In this document: positions 27,284 to 36,043 of the stretch, one piece after another
Position numbering within the stretch: the first letter of the stretch is position 1
Layout: the number at the start of each line of letters is the position of its first letter
Notes under the pieces: generated by a model
Told to the model about the DNA's origin: nothing
Seen by the model: the letters and a program-made list of their open reading frames with translations, nothing else
The model's database searches: none
From: Mucilaginibacter glaciei
Lineage (GTDB): Bacteria > Bacteroidota > Bacteroidia > Sphingobacteriales > Sphingobacteriaceae
Direction of reading: 5' to 3'
Length of the DNA stretch: 64,000 bases
NCBI RefSeq assembly: GCF_014773245.1
Contig: NZ_JACWMX010000001.1
Span: forward strand, 682,001 to 746,000
Made by a program: the position numbers and the translations under genes

Positions 27284-28657
27284 ATGAAAGCTACCTTCCA
27301 TAAATATAAACCTTACTATAAAGACAGCTTAAAACTCGCTATCCCGGTTGTGATATCTCAATTGGGCCACACACTTGTACAAATATCTGATACAGTTATA
27401 GTAGGCCATTTTGCCGGTACAACAGCTTTGGCAGCAGTATCACTGGTAACCAGCATATTTTTAGTCCCGCTGGTTATTGGAGTGGGTATCAGCTACGGCA
27501 TTACACCTTTAATAGCCCAGCATAACGGACGAAAAAATTTTGCTGAATGCGGCAAACTGTTATCTAACAGTTTATTTTTAAACATAATTGCCGGCATCAT
27601 CCTTTTCTGCGCCGTTTATTTTGGGGTGATAACATTTATTGATAAACTTCATCAGGCACCTGCGGTAGTTGCGCAAGCAAAACCATTTCTGTTTTTATTG
27701 AGTTTATCAATTATTCCATTACTTATATTCAGCACATTTAAACAATTTGCCGAAGGCCTGGGCTTTACCAAACAAGCTATGCAGATAAGTATCTGGGGTA
27801 ATGTGCTTAACATAATTGTTGGTATAGTTTTAGTAAAGGGCATGTTTGGGATTCCGGCAATGGGGATAAGCGGTGTTGGCTACAGCACCCTTATCGACCG
27901 AATATTGATGGCAATAGTGATGGGCTTTTATGTATTCAGGTCCAACAACTTTAAAAGCTATTTGACGGCCTTTGCCATTAAAAATATCGACCGGGTACGC
28001 GGTTTACAGATCTTGAAAATTGGTGCACCCGTTGCCATGCAATATACATTCGAAGTGAGTGCATTTGGCGGTGCGGCAATTATCATCGGAAGTATTGGAG
28101 CGGTAGAACAAGCGGCCCACCAGGTGGCTATAAGTTTAGCCGCCATGACCTATATGATGGCGAGCGGCATTTCATCGGCAGCGGCTATCCGGTCGGGTAA
28201 TTACTTCGGCTCCGGCGATCATCGTAATCTGCGGCTATCAGCTATATCCAATTATCACATTGTGATTGTTTTTATGAGTTGTACGGCCGTTATATTTACC
28301 CTTTGCAATCATATATTGCCTTGGATCTACACATCGGACCGTAATGTAATTGCAATTGCACAACAGTTACTTATTGTAGCGGCATTTTTCCAGTTATTTG
28401 ATGGTACCCAAGTTATAGGGTTGGGCGTTCTGCGCGGAATGGGTGATGTAAACGTCCCCACCCTAATCACTTTTATATCATATTGGGTAATTGGCCTGCC
28501 TATTGGTTATTTGCTTGGCATCCATCTAAGCATCGGTGTAACAGGCGTTTGGTATGGCTTAGTTTGCGGTTTAATGTCAGCTTCAATTATGCTGTTTTTT
28601 CGTTTTCAGCTTATTAGCAAACGGCATCAAGCTTCCATGCCTAAAACTGCTTTTTAA
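27284..28657 (+). CDS. MATE family efflux transporter
   Basis: 457 residues with 12 predicted helices in two similar halves (first SLKLAIPVVISQLGHTLVQISDTVIVG; second starting near residue 235 with LQILKIGAPVAMQYTFEVSAFGGA). This is the NorM/DinF-type multidrug and toxin extruder fold, driven by Na+ or H+. The ATG was preferred over an in-frame TTG 15 nt upstream, which overlaps a TACTTTTG box. Its stop codon overlaps the convergent deacetylase stop by two bases, leaving no room for a terminator between them. Confidence 0.9.
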   Translation: MKATFHKYKPYYKDSLKLAIPVVISQLGHTLVQISDTVIVGHFAGTTALAAVSLVTSIFLVPLVIGVGISYGITPLIAQHNGRKNFAECGKLLSNSLFLNIIAGIILFCAVYFGVITFIDKLHQAPAVVAQAKPFLFLLSLSIIPLLIFSTFKQFAEGLGFTKQAMQISIWGNVLNIIVGIVLVKGMFGIPAMGISGVGYSTLIDRILMAIVMGFYVFRSNNFKSYLTAFAIKNIDRVRGLQILKIGAPVAMQYTFEVSAFGGAAIIIGSIGAVEQAAHQVAISLAAMTYMMASGISSAAAIRSGNYFGSGDHRNLRLSAISNYHIVIVFMSCTAVIFTLCNHILPWIYTSDRNVIAIAQQLLIVAAFFQLFDGTQVIGLGVLRGMGDVNVPTLITFISYWVIGLPIGYLLGIHLSIGVTGVWYGLVCGLMSASIMLFFRFQLISKRHQASMPKTAF

Positions 28658-29556
28658 AAATAAAGTTCGTTTGCAATCTTGTAGGTATTGCAATGCGCCT
28701 CTACAATGTCCTTAATATCCGGCGAGTAGCCCCCTCCCATGCTTACCTGCACGGATATTTGATGTCGACGGCATTGTTCAAATACAAACCGGTCGCGCTC
28801 TTTGCAGCCTTCTTTTGTTAGAGATAACTTGCCCAGCTTATCTGATGCCAGGATATCAACTCCCGCTAAATAAAAAATAAAGTCGGGCTTTTGTTGATCT
28901 ATCAGTGCCGGTAAAGCATTCTTTAACAGACTCAGGTACAACTCATCATTCGTGCCATCATCTAAAGGGATATCCAGATCGGAATGTTCTTTTCTGAAAG
29001 GGAAATTCTTGTCACCATGCATTGAGAAGGTAAACACCCGGTTTTCTTTTTCAAAAATTTCGGCAGTGCCATTTCCCTGGTGTACATCTAAATCTATAAT
29101 TAAGATTGATTGTGCTAAGTTATCATCTAAAAGGTAATTAGCAGCTATAGCCTGGTCGTTTAACATGCAGAAACCTTCTCCCCAGTTGCTGCCTGCATGA
29201 TGTGTGCCTCCTGCCACGTTAAAAGCTAAACCGAATTCAGCTGCGTAGCGGCAACAATCGATAGTGCCTTGTGCTATCCTCATTTCGCGGTCTATCAATT
29301 GTGCAGATAGCGGGAAACCGATACGGCGCTGTTCCTTTGGCGGGAGCGTTAAATCGCGCAGCTGATGCCAGTACGCTTCTTTATGTGTACGCACTATCGC
29401 AGACTCTTCAACCGCGTCCGGTGAAAATATGTTCTCTTCAGATATGACCCCTTCATGTAAGAGTTGGGCAGGTATCAACTCGTATTTCAACATCGGGAAA
29501 CGATGGCCGGGTGGCAATGGGTGCGCGTAAATGGGGTCGTAAGCTATCTTAAGCAT
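28654..29556 (-). CDS. Histone-deacetylase-like amidohydrolase
   Basis: 300 residues of the arginase/deacetylase fold. Active-site features are the tandem His in GGTHHAGSNWGEGFC, the Zn ligands in DLDVHQGNG, and the later Asp in LAGVDILASD. The length and compact architecture fit the small class IV-like bacterial enzymes, which deacetylate polyamines or acyl-lysines. It is last in a minus-strand run with the bestrophin-like and kynureninase genes, with five bases to the upstream gene. Substrate not predictable. Confidence 0.88.
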   Translation of the reverse strand: MLKIAYDPIYAHPLPPGHRFPMLKYELIPAQLLHEGVISEENIFSPDAVEESAIVRTHKEAYWHQLRDLTLPPKEQRRIGFPLSAQLIDREMRIAQGTIDCCRYAAEFGLAFNVAGGTHHAGSNWGEGFCMLNDQAIAANYLLDDNLAQSILIIDLDVHQGNGTAEIFEKENRVFTFSMHGDKNFPFRKEHSDLDIPLDDGTNDELYLSLLKNALPALIDQQKPDFIFYLAGVDILASDKLGKLSLTKEGCKERDRFVFEQCRRHQISVQVSMGGGYSPDIKDIVEAHCNTYKIANELYF

Positions 29557-29561
29557 AATAG

Positions 29562-30416
29562 CTAAGCAAATATCTCGCCCACATGTTTTTCAATATTTTC
29601 GCAGATGTTATCCAGTGGTAAATCATTCGCGTCAATGCCAAATGGGTCTTCAATTTCTTCGGCTATCAATTCGATACTGGTAAAAACAAATAGGATGAAT
29701 CCAATTATCGGCATGATAAAATACTTCAAATCGAATGCCCATGTAAATGGCAGCGTAACGATGTAAGTAAAGATAAATTTTTTAATAAATACACTGTAGG
29801 AGAACGGTATTGGTGTTTTTTTGATACGTTCGCACGCGCCGCAAATATCTGTAAATGAGGTGATTTCTGCCGTTATGCTCACCAATTGCTCCGGGTTTAT
29901 CTGCCCTGCTTTATTTAACTTGTAAACCTCTTTTATTATTGATGACGCGACCTGGTTAGGTACATGCTTATTGGCATCAATAGCAATAATGCTATCTTTT
30001 TCATAGGTATAAGAATCTCGCAGGTGATCCCTTAATACGCGGCTGTATAAAGGAATTGCGTATTCAAAAAAAGATGCAGAATCATCATCCACTAAATGCT
30101 TTAATTTAATAGCCAGATTGCGGCTGTTATTAGTAAGGCTCCCCCATATTTTGCGCCCTTCCCACCACCTGTCGTATGCTGAGTTGATCCGAAAAGCGAG
30201 TAATAAAGAGAATACAAAACCAATGGTTTGATGAATGTAGATCACCCTGGTTAATATACTATCCTTGGTAACATGCAAAACATCCAACAACAAAAAGGTA
30301 ACTATACCCGCGTATGCAGCTACCGAAATTATCAGCGGGAAAAGCTTACGCAAGGTATCGGCTTTATCTATCTTAAATATAAAAGAGAACCACAGTTTTG
30401 GATTATAATAGATCAT
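29562..30416 (-). CDS. Bestrophin-like anion channel (UPF0187)
   Basis: 284 residues with four hydrophobic segments. The family blocks RINSAYDRWWEGRKIWGSLTNNSRN and IPLPF-like IPFSYSVFIKKFIFTYIVTLPF match bacterial bestrophin homologues, which form pentameric channels in the inner membrane. It is packed between kynureninase (4 nt) and the deacetylase (5 nt), so all three are translated from one transcript, though no functional link is evident. Confidence 0.88.
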   Translation of the reverse strand: MIYYNPKLWFSFIFKIDKADTLRKLFPLIISVAAYAGIVTFLLLDVLHVTKDSILTRVIYIHQTIGFVFSLLLAFRINSAYDRWWEGRKIWGSLTNNSRNLAIKLKHLVDDDSASFFEYAIPLYSRVLRDHLRDSYTYEKDSIIAIDANKHVPNQVASSIIKEVYKLNKAGQINPEQLVSITAEITSFTDICGACERIKKTPIPFSYSVFIKKFIFTYIVTLPFTWAFDLKYFIMPIIGFILFVFTSIELIAEEIEDPFGIDANDLPLDNICENIEKHVGEIFA

Positions 30417-30420
30417 AAAG

Positions 30421-31707
30421 CTAATTAATGGCTTTTAACGCATTTGCTAATTGTTGAGCGGATTCATAAACATCTGTAAACGTGTTGTATAATGGTACGG
30501 CACTTAAACGGATAACATCCGGTTCGCGCCAGTCGCCTATCACACCGTTATCGGCCAAATAATTAAATATAGCTTTTGCATTTCTTTTGCAAACTACAGA
30601 TAGTTGGCAACCACGGGCGGCGGGGTCAGTTGGCGTGATGATTTTATAAACGTCGTCACCAAAGTTGGTGTTGACCTGTTTGATCATATATTCCAGGTAC
30701 CCGGTAAGTAATTCGCTTTTGGCGCGCAGCGCCGGCACCCCGCCCGCTTTCTCAAAAATATCCAGGGAAGCTTTGTGCAAGGCCATCAGCATAATAGGCG
30801 CCGTACTTACATTCCATCCCTCCGCACCAACTTCGGGTTGAAAGCCCTGCGCCATTAAAAAGCGTTGATCATGGCGGTAACCCCACCAACCTGCAAATCT
30901 ATTCAGTGTGGTATCTGTAAAGTGCCTTTCGTTTACAAAAACACCACTTATACCTCCCGGGCCGGAGTTCATATATTTATAAGAGCACCAAGAGGCAAAA
31001 TCAGCCCCCCAGTCGTGTAATTGCAAAGGCACGTTGCCTGCTGCATGCGCCAAGTCGAAACCCGCGTAGGCGCCCGCTTTATGCGCAGTAGCGGCAATAG
31101 TTTCTAAATCAAAAAACTGGCCTGTGTAATAATTTATCCCACTGAACATGACCAGGGCAATCTCGTCTGCATTATCGTCAATCAATTTAATGATATCAGC
31201 AGTATGTAATGTGCTTTCGCCCTCACGGGGTTTTACCTCAATAATAGCATCTGCCGGGTCGAACCCATGAAAGCGTACCTGGCTTTCTACCGCATATTGA
31301 TCTGAAGGGAATGCCCCCGCTTCCATAAGTATTTTATACCTTTTACCTGTTGGTTTATAGAAGCTTACCATGAGTAAATGAAGATTTACTGTAAGCGAAT
31401 TCATGACCGTTACCTCTGCCGGTTTTGCCCCCAAAATATTTGACAGCGGGCCAATAAGTTTTTTATGATAAGCCAGCCAGGGATCATCTCCTTGAAACCA
31501 ACCCTCTACGGCTAATGTTTCCCAAGAATTAAGCTGATCTTGAAGATATAATTTGGCCGTTTTTGGTTGCAGGCCCAGCGAGTTGCCACATAGGTATATG
31601 GCATACTTCCCGTTATGTTTTGGGATCAAAAATTCATTGCGAAAACCGCCAAGTTGGTCTTGTGCGTCGAGCTCGGTTGCAAATGCTAATGTGTCCTGGT
31701 AATTCAT
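30421..31707 (-). CDS. kynU: Kynureninase
   Basis: 428 residues, PLP-dependent, splitting kynurenine to anthranilate and alanine (or 3-hydroxykynurenine to 3-hydroxyanthranilate). The Schiff-base lysine is in WCSYKYMNSGPGG; CGNSLGLQPK near the N terminus and GFDLAHAAGN are family landmarks. The other tryptophan-catabolism genes (tryptophan dioxygenase, kynurenine formamidase, monooxygenase) are absent from the window. A terminator lies immediately upstream, so it starts its own unit with the bestrophin and deacetylase genes. Confidence 0.93.
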   Translation of the reverse strand: MNYQDTLAFATELDAQDQLGGFRNEFLIPKHNGKYAIYLCGNSLGLQPKTAKLYLQDQLNSWETLAVEGWFQGDDPWLAYHKKLIGPLSNILGAKPAEVTVMNSLTVNLHLLMVSFYKPTGKRYKILMEAGAFPSDQYAVESQVRFHGFDPADAIIEVKPREGESTLHTADIIKLIDDNADEIALVMFSGINYYTGQFFDLETIAATAHKAGAYAGFDLAHAAGNVPLQLHDWGADFASWCSYKYMNSGPGGISGVFVNERHFTDTTLNRFAGWWGYRHDQRFLMAQGFQPEVGAEGWNVSTAPIMLMALHKASLDIFEKAGGVPALRAKSELLTGYLEYMIKQVNTNFGDDVYKIITPTDPAARGCQLSVVCKRNAKAIFNYLADNGVIGDWREPDVIRLSAVPLYNTFTDVYESAQQLANALKAIN

Positions 31708-31720
31708 TAGCCAATATTAC

Positions 31721-31747
31721 AAAAAAGGCAGATTATCCATCTGCCTT
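31721..31747 (-). terminator. Intrinsic terminator between the PPOX-family gene and kynU
   Basis: On the minus strand AAGGCAGAT, GGATA loop, ATCTGCCTT, then a T-run. An outer GTAATATT/AATATTAC pairing can extend it. Confidence 0.85.
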
Positions 31748-31775
31748 CTTGGTAATATTATCAGAACTTTATGTA

Positions 31776-32273
31776 TTAAAGTTCTATTTGGCCGTGTTTG
31801 CCTTCGTCATATTGCTTGCCTGTGACTACCGCTTTCAGCATATTAAAAAGCACTACCATACTACTACTGCTACTATCCCAGTATTCGGCATCGGTAGGGC
31901 TCATTTTGAGCAAGGTGATTTTTGGGTCATCGATTCCTTCAGGGAAAAATGCTTGAATAAAAGGATTCCATAAGGCCTTCATTTTTGCCTTATCGTCTAC
32001 CAACGTAGCTTCGGCAACGATGCTCAAATAAGTATTGTTAGCGCCATCAGAATAAGTTAACGATACCGTATTCTCTACCGAGATCTCGCTTACTTTCGGT
32101 GAATATTCGTTGGTGAAAAACCATATATCGCCATTTTCATCGATATCGGCGGTGCCCATAGGCCTGCTGCTAAACCCATGTTCGGCTGTGTATGTGGTCA
32201 GCATGGCTGTCCTTACTTCTTTTACTTTCTCTTGAAGATATTTTAGTGATTCTGTTTTTGACCAGTTGCTCAT
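31776..32273 (-). CDS. Pyridoxamine 5'-phosphate oxidase family protein (general stress protein 26-like)
   Basis: 165 residues of the split-barrel flavin-binding fold. MLTTYTAEHGFSSRPMGTADIDENGDIWFFTNEYSPKV is the typical N-terminal block of the GS26/YzzA-like group, and a C-terminal part reads PTDAEYWDSSS. Members bind FMN or other flavins; true PNPOx activity is unlikely because the PLP-site residues are not evident. It is the last gene of the run fRMsr, hydrolase, AAG glycosylase, ending at a terminator. Confidence 0.85.
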   Translation of the reverse strand: MSNWSKTESLKYLQEKVKEVRTAMLTTYTAEHGFSSRPMGTADIDENGDIWFFTNEYSPKVSEISVENTVSLTYSDGANNTYLSIVAEATLVDDKAKMKALWNPFIQAFFPEGIDDPKITLLKMSPTDAEYWDSSSSSMVVLFNMLKAVVTGKQYDEGKHGQIEL

Positions 32274-32311
32274 ATTGCGTTAATGTTATGTTAACACAAC
32301 CGACAATGTTT

Positions 32312-32914
32312 TTATTTGTTGGGTTTACTCACAAAAATATTTTCCTTCAAATAAAAGCGGTAAGGGAGTAAGGCATCGTCGCCTGCATAGTCAATACCCA
32401 CACGCGGCCCGGCGACTACTTCAACATCGGGGAAAGTTAAACCTCTATCTTCAACCCATATGGTATCGCCTTGCAGACTCATGGCGTTTATGTTGCGCGA
32501 TATGCCTAAAGCTTTGGCTACAGATCCCGGGCCCCTGGTGATATTAGGTTTCAACGTATCCATATCGCGGCGGGCCATTATCATATCCAGTCCATCTGTA
32601 GGATGGATAGCGCGGATCAAAATAGCGTGCGGCTGGCCGTCTACTGACGTTACGATATTAAACATTTCATGGATACCATAACACAGATAAACATACGATA
32701 CGCCACCTTGTAAATACATGGTTTTGGTTCGTGGTGTCATCCGGCCACCATGGGCGTGCGAAGCTTTGTCGATGATCCCCGCGTAGGCTTCTGTTTCAAC
32801 AATATATCCGCCGGTCAGGTTACCATCTATACAAGTAAAAAGGTATTTGCCTATCAAATCGCGGCTTAAGGCAACTACATCCGGGTTGTGATAATAACTT
32901 TCAGGCAGTTTCAT
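32312..32914 (-). CDS. DNA-3-methyladenine glycosylase (AAG/MPG family)
   Basis: 200 residues. It excises alkylated purines (3-methyladenine, hypoxanthine) in base-excision repair. Family blocks include GKYLFTCIDGN, VETEAYAGIIDKASHAHGG with the catalytic Glu, SYVYLCYGIHEMFNIV for base flipping, and RGPGSVAKALGI. The start overlaps the upstream hydrolase gene by 14 nt, implying a shared transcript. Cytosolic and nucleoid-associated, with no extra domains. Confidence 0.93.
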   Translation of the reverse strand: MKLPESYYHNPDVVALSRDLIGKYLFTCIDGNLTGGYIVETEAYAGIIDKASHAHGGRMTPRTKTMYLQGGVSYVYLCYGIHEMFNIVTSVDGQPHAILIRAIHPTDGLDMIMARRDMDTLKPNITRGPGSVAKALGISRNINAMSLQGDTIWVEDRGLTFPDVEVVAGPRVGIDYAGDDALLPYRFYLKENIFVSKPNK

Positions 32915-33563
32915 TATTCAAAATACCGGCTAATAACCTATTGATCTCATCAGCCCTGTCAAATACCATGATATGCGTACCACCTTTAACAATCGCCGTA
33001 GGTTCTTTAATGTTTTTGTAAGGAAAAACGAGGTCTTTATCGCCAATGAGGTGAAATAAATTTGCTGGCACGGTATCGTTCCGCCAATTTAAAATTGCTT
33101 TCATCGCCCATTTCATAAATATCGGAGAAGACTCGCGAAGCATACTTTTAAATAAATTTAAATCTTCAGTGTTCATTTTGCCAAAGATTGGTTTTATTAA
33201 AAAGCCGACATGCGTCATCAACTGATCGGGAATAGCTGTATAAACGGGCACATTCTTAAAAAATTTAAAATACTTGGGGACTTCGCTTTCAGTTTTGATA
33301 CTGGATATCAAAATTACGGCTTTTAGCCTAACACGTTTTGCTATTTCGGTCGCAATAATTCCACCCAATGATACGCCAATAACAACAGCACCGAAATCAA
33401 TACGATACTGATTTATAATTAGTTGTGAATAATCACTTAACGTACTTTTGATATCTGGTAATAACCAATCAACGGCCACTATCTCAAAGCCTTGAGGCAA
33501 AATAATGTTCTTGAACAAACGTTTATCGGCGCCTAAACCCGATATCAAATAAACCTTAGTCAT
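32901..33563 (-). CDS. Alpha/beta hydrolase family protein
   Basis: 220 residues. The nucleophile elbow GVSLGG (about 63-68) follows a hydrophobic strand, and a C-terminal GGTHIMVFDRADEIN provides the likely catalytic His. The oxyanion region starts ISGLGADKRLF. No signal peptide, so cytosolic. It overlaps both neighbours (8 nt with the methionine-sulfoxide reductase gene and 14 nt with the glycosylase gene), so translation is coupled. Substrate unknown. Confidence 0.8.
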   Translation of the reverse strand: MTKVYLISGLGADKRLFKNIILPQGFEIVAVDWLLPDIKSTLSDYSQLIINQYRIDFGAVVIGVSLGGIIATEIAKRVRLKAVILISSIKTESEVPKYFKFFKNVPVYTAIPDQLMTHVGFLIKPIFGKMNTEDLNLFKSMLRESSPIFMKWAMKAILNWRNDTVPANLFHLIGDKDLVFPYKNIKEPTAIVKGGTHIMVFDRADEINRLLAGILNNETA

Positions 33564-34038
33564 TAAAGTTGATCAGCTTAACTATCTGTGTTAAATAAAG
33601 TTCATCAGTATCGTCAAACTCATTTAATTCAGAGCTGTCGACATCAAGCACGCCAATCACTTCGTGATTACGAAACAGTGGGATCACGATCTCTGAACGG
33701 GATAACGAACTGCAGGCAATATGCCCGGGAAACTCTTCCACATCCGGCACAATAAGCGTTTGCGCCTGCTCCCATGCTGCACCGCAAACCCCGCGCCCCT
33801 TAGCAATCCTGGTGCAGGCGACAGGTCCCTGGAACGGACCCAAGACCAATTCACTATCCTTCACCAGGTAGAAGCCAACCCAAAACCATTTAAACTGTTC
33901 TTTTAAGGCGGCACAAACGTTTGCCATATTTGCAATCAGGTCGGTTTCGCTGTGCAATAAACCCTCAATCTGCGGAATTAATGATTGATACTGCTCCTCT
34001 TTATTTGCCGATACGGTTATTTTTAAATCCTCTGCCAT
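33556..34038 (-). CDS. msrC: Free methionine-(R)-sulfoxide reductase (GAF domain)
   Basis: A 160-residue single GAF-domain enzyme that reduces free Met-R-sulfoxide. Cys75, Cys85 and Cys109 show the 10- and 24-residue spacing of the catalytic/resolving cysteines of E. coli fRMsr (84, 94, 118). WVGFYLV and GVLDVDSSELNEFDDTD are diagnostic. It opens the minus-strand run with the hydrolase and glycosylase. A TACTTTTG box (34050-34043) lies 4 nt before the ATG, so the transcript may be nearly leaderless. Confidence 0.93.
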   Translation of the reverse strand: MAEDLKITVSANKEEQYQSLIPQIEGLLHSETDLIANMANVCAALKEQFKWFWVGFYLVKDSELVLGPFQGPVACTRIAKGRGVCGAAWEQAQTLIVPDVEEFPGHIACSSLSRSEIVIPLFRNHEVIGVLDVDSSELNEFDDTDELYLTQIVKLINFND

Positions 34039-34111
34039 AAAGCAAAAGTAACAATGGCGTGTTGAAAGTAAATAAGTTAAATATCATATTTAATATTTTA
34101 TTTCGCAGTAG

Positions 34112-34810
34112 ATGATTGTAAGCCTCACAATAGTACGTTACCGGAAAGCCTTTGTGCCGTTTGCCCTCCTGGCAATGGCATTACACCGCCTGCCAATGAT
34201 GTTGCAGGATGGCTGCAGTTTTTGGAAATTGCTAGGCAGTGGCCGTAACGGCACTTTTGATTTGCAGCCCGACTGGCAGCAATGGGGCCTGTTAGCTGTT
34301 TGGGATGACCGGAATAGCTATGAGCAATTTGCCCAAAAATCTCTTGTAAGTAAATGGTGGAGCACGTTGGGTACTGAAAGCTGGACAATTTTGTGCCAGC
34401 CCATGCAAAGCCATGGTAAGTGGGATGGTAAAGAACCTTTTGGCCAACCCAACTCTGCAATTATCCAAGGCCCTATCGCGGTGCTTACCCGTGCCACTAT
34501 AAAAATGAGCCGGTTAAAAAACTTCTGGTCTAATGTAGATGATATAGCAAATTTGATGGTTGATGCGCCAGGCTATATCACCTCTATCGGCGTTGGCGAA
34601 GCGCCGGTTTACAGGCAGGCAACTTTTTCTATATGGGAAAATTTTGAAGCGATGAAGGCCTTTGCTTATGGTAGTAAACAGCATGCTGAGGTGATCAAAA
34701 AGACACGTAGTGAAGGCTGGTACAGCGAAGAGCTTTTCGCCCGTTTCGCTATCATCGAAACCCAGGGTACTTTAAATGGAATTAACCCACTAAGCGGGTT
34801 TTTAAAATAG
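34112..34810 (+). CDS. Spheroidene monooxygenase (CrtA)-like protein
   Basis: 232 residues, no signal peptide. The pattern WKLLGSGRNGTFDLQPDWQQWGLLAVWD, with later VGEAPVYRQATFSIWEN, matches the CrtA-like proteins annotated in many Bacteroidota. In phototrophs CrtA adds a keto group to acyclic carotenoids using haem. Here no carotenoid genes are nearby, so carotenoid oxidation is unproven; the domain is a dimeric alpha-beta-barrel relative. A small hypothetical gene follows after 10 nt. Confidence 0.75.
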   Translation: MIVSLTIVRYRKAFVPFALLAMALHRLPMMLQDGCSFWKLLGSGRNGTFDLQPDWQQWGLLAVWDDRNSYEQFAQKSLVSKWWSTLGTESWTILCQPMQSHGKWDGKEPFGQPNSAIIQGPIAVLTRATIKMSRLKNFWSNVDDIANLMVDAPGYITSIGVGEAPVYRQATFSIWENFEAMKAFAYGSKQHAEVIKKTRSEGWYSEELFARFAIIETQGTLNGINPLSGFLK

Positions 34811-34820
34811 AGTTTATTAC

Positions 34821-35069
34821 ATGAGAATTATTGCCGAATTACCGCACCCTGATTTTAAAATTTCTATCCTGAGCATGAACTCCAAGTTTATTATTAAAAT
34901 TGAAAAAGGCGCTTTAGAGCAAACTTATAAACTGCCTGAAATGGACCTGACGGATGGCGTAAACAGTGTTTTTGAATTACTTGATGAGGCCTTTCTGAAC
35001 ACCGTTAAAGAGCGGTTTGCAGCAATGCTTAAAGACTTTAAAGATGCATATTACAGGTATAACTATTGA
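34821..35069 (+). CDS. Small conserved-looking hypothetical protein
   Basis: 82 residues with no signal peptide. Predicted beta-strands (KISILSMNSKFIIKIEKG) precede a helical C terminus with repeated Phe/Lys/Asp (LKDFKDAYYRY). Ten bases after the CrtA-like gene, so probably co-transcribed. I do not recognise a family. Confidence 0.65.
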   Translation: MRIIAELPHPDFKISILSMNSKFIIKIEKGALEQTYKLPEMDLTDGVNSVFELLDEAFLNTVKERFAAMLKDFKDAYYRYNY

Positions 35070-35131
35070 TCGTAAATATCTGTAAAATAGGTAGTTAATA
35101 TTCAATTATTATTCAAACAGAATAATATTCT

Positions 35132-35158
35132 GTAAATAAATGTTTATTTCACTTTTTT
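35132..35158 (+). terminator. Weak AT-rich hairpin with T-tract
   Basis: GTAAATAAA / TTTATTTCAC followed by six T, 60 nt after the small hypothetical gene. The stem is A/T only, so strength is doubtful. An ACAGAAT-AAT-ATTCTGT palindrome lies just upstream (35117-35133). Confidence 0.45.
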
Positions 35159-35286
35159 AGGATACTAAAATTGGCATAATTTAATTTGATAGTTTAATTT
35201 GTCATCGCAAGTACTTGAAAATCAAATTTATTATGAAATTCTTAAATTTTTAATTTGGCACTTAATTTAGCCAAATAAATGGGAGG

Positions 35287-35994
35287 TTAAGCCGGTAACA
35301 GGTCACAAAACCAAAATTCTGACAATTTTTCCTGATCGTCTGAATAGCTATCTTTTTTGGGCGATTGATATTGCTTAATGACCAGCTCTCCCGTTTTGTA
35401 TTTAACCTCTTTTTTGAAAATAGGCCCTTTAAATGCAAAAGTGTGGAACTCCCCATTTTCGCCACAAACGTCTACCCCTACCGGCAAGTTTTTAATCAGC
35501 TCTTGGGTTATTTCCTTACCGGCAAATACTTTCAAATCGGCCCTAACGCAGGCAATCACGGTACCGAATCCAAGATCTAAAAATTCGTTAATCAATTCGT
35601 TTGTATCGCGTTTCCAAAGGGGGTAAATTCCGGTTAATCCGGTGCCGGCCAACTGATGGTCCCGATAGGCTTTTAGGTCTTCCAAATGAATATCGCCGTA
35701 GATGGAATGTGTGATTCCCTCCAATTTGAATTGTGCTAAATGACTACTTATTATTTTGCCATAAGTATCCGTGTCTGGCATCTCCGGCAAGCGGATTTGG
35801 TAAAGCGGAATGCCGATGCTTTGCGCCTGCAGTACCAGTAATTCTGTCCGCACCCCATGCATCGAGATCCGGTCGGCGGTATCATTAATAGTAGTAACCA
35901 GGTAACGAATATCTAAAGTTGGATTTTGCAAACAGTGGTATAGCGCCAATGCACTATCTTTACCGCCGCTCCAGTTAAAAATGCAAGGAATCAT
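35287..35994 (-). CDS. Dph6-like ATP pyrophosphatase
   Basis: 235 residues. The PP-loop NWSGGKDSALAL at the N terminus binds ATP. EGITHSIYGDIHLEDLKAYRD and DLGFGTVIACVRADLK are typical of the diphthine-ammonia-ligase-related family. Bacteria lack diphthamide, so the real substrate is another carboxylate; adenylation then amidation is expected. The start MIPCIF was chosen because it places the PP-loop as usual. It is preceded on the minus strand by the sirtuin gene, whose 3' end is about 50 nt away. Confidence 0.85.
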   Translation of the reverse strand: MIPCIFNWSGGKDSALALYHCLQNPTLDIRYLVTTINDTADRISMHGVRTELLVLQAQSIGIPLYQIRLPEMPDTDTYGKIISSHLAQFKLEGITHSIYGDIHLEDLKAYRDHQLAGTGLTGIYPLWKRDTNELINEFLDLGFGTVIACVRADLKVFAGKEITQELIKNLPVGVDVCGENGEFHTFAFKGPIFKKEVKYKTGELVIKQYQSPKKDSYSDDQEKLSEFWFCDLLPA

Positions 35995-36043
35995 TTTAGT
36001 TAGTGATTTAGCGAATGAATGAATTAGTGATTTTTCTAAACTT

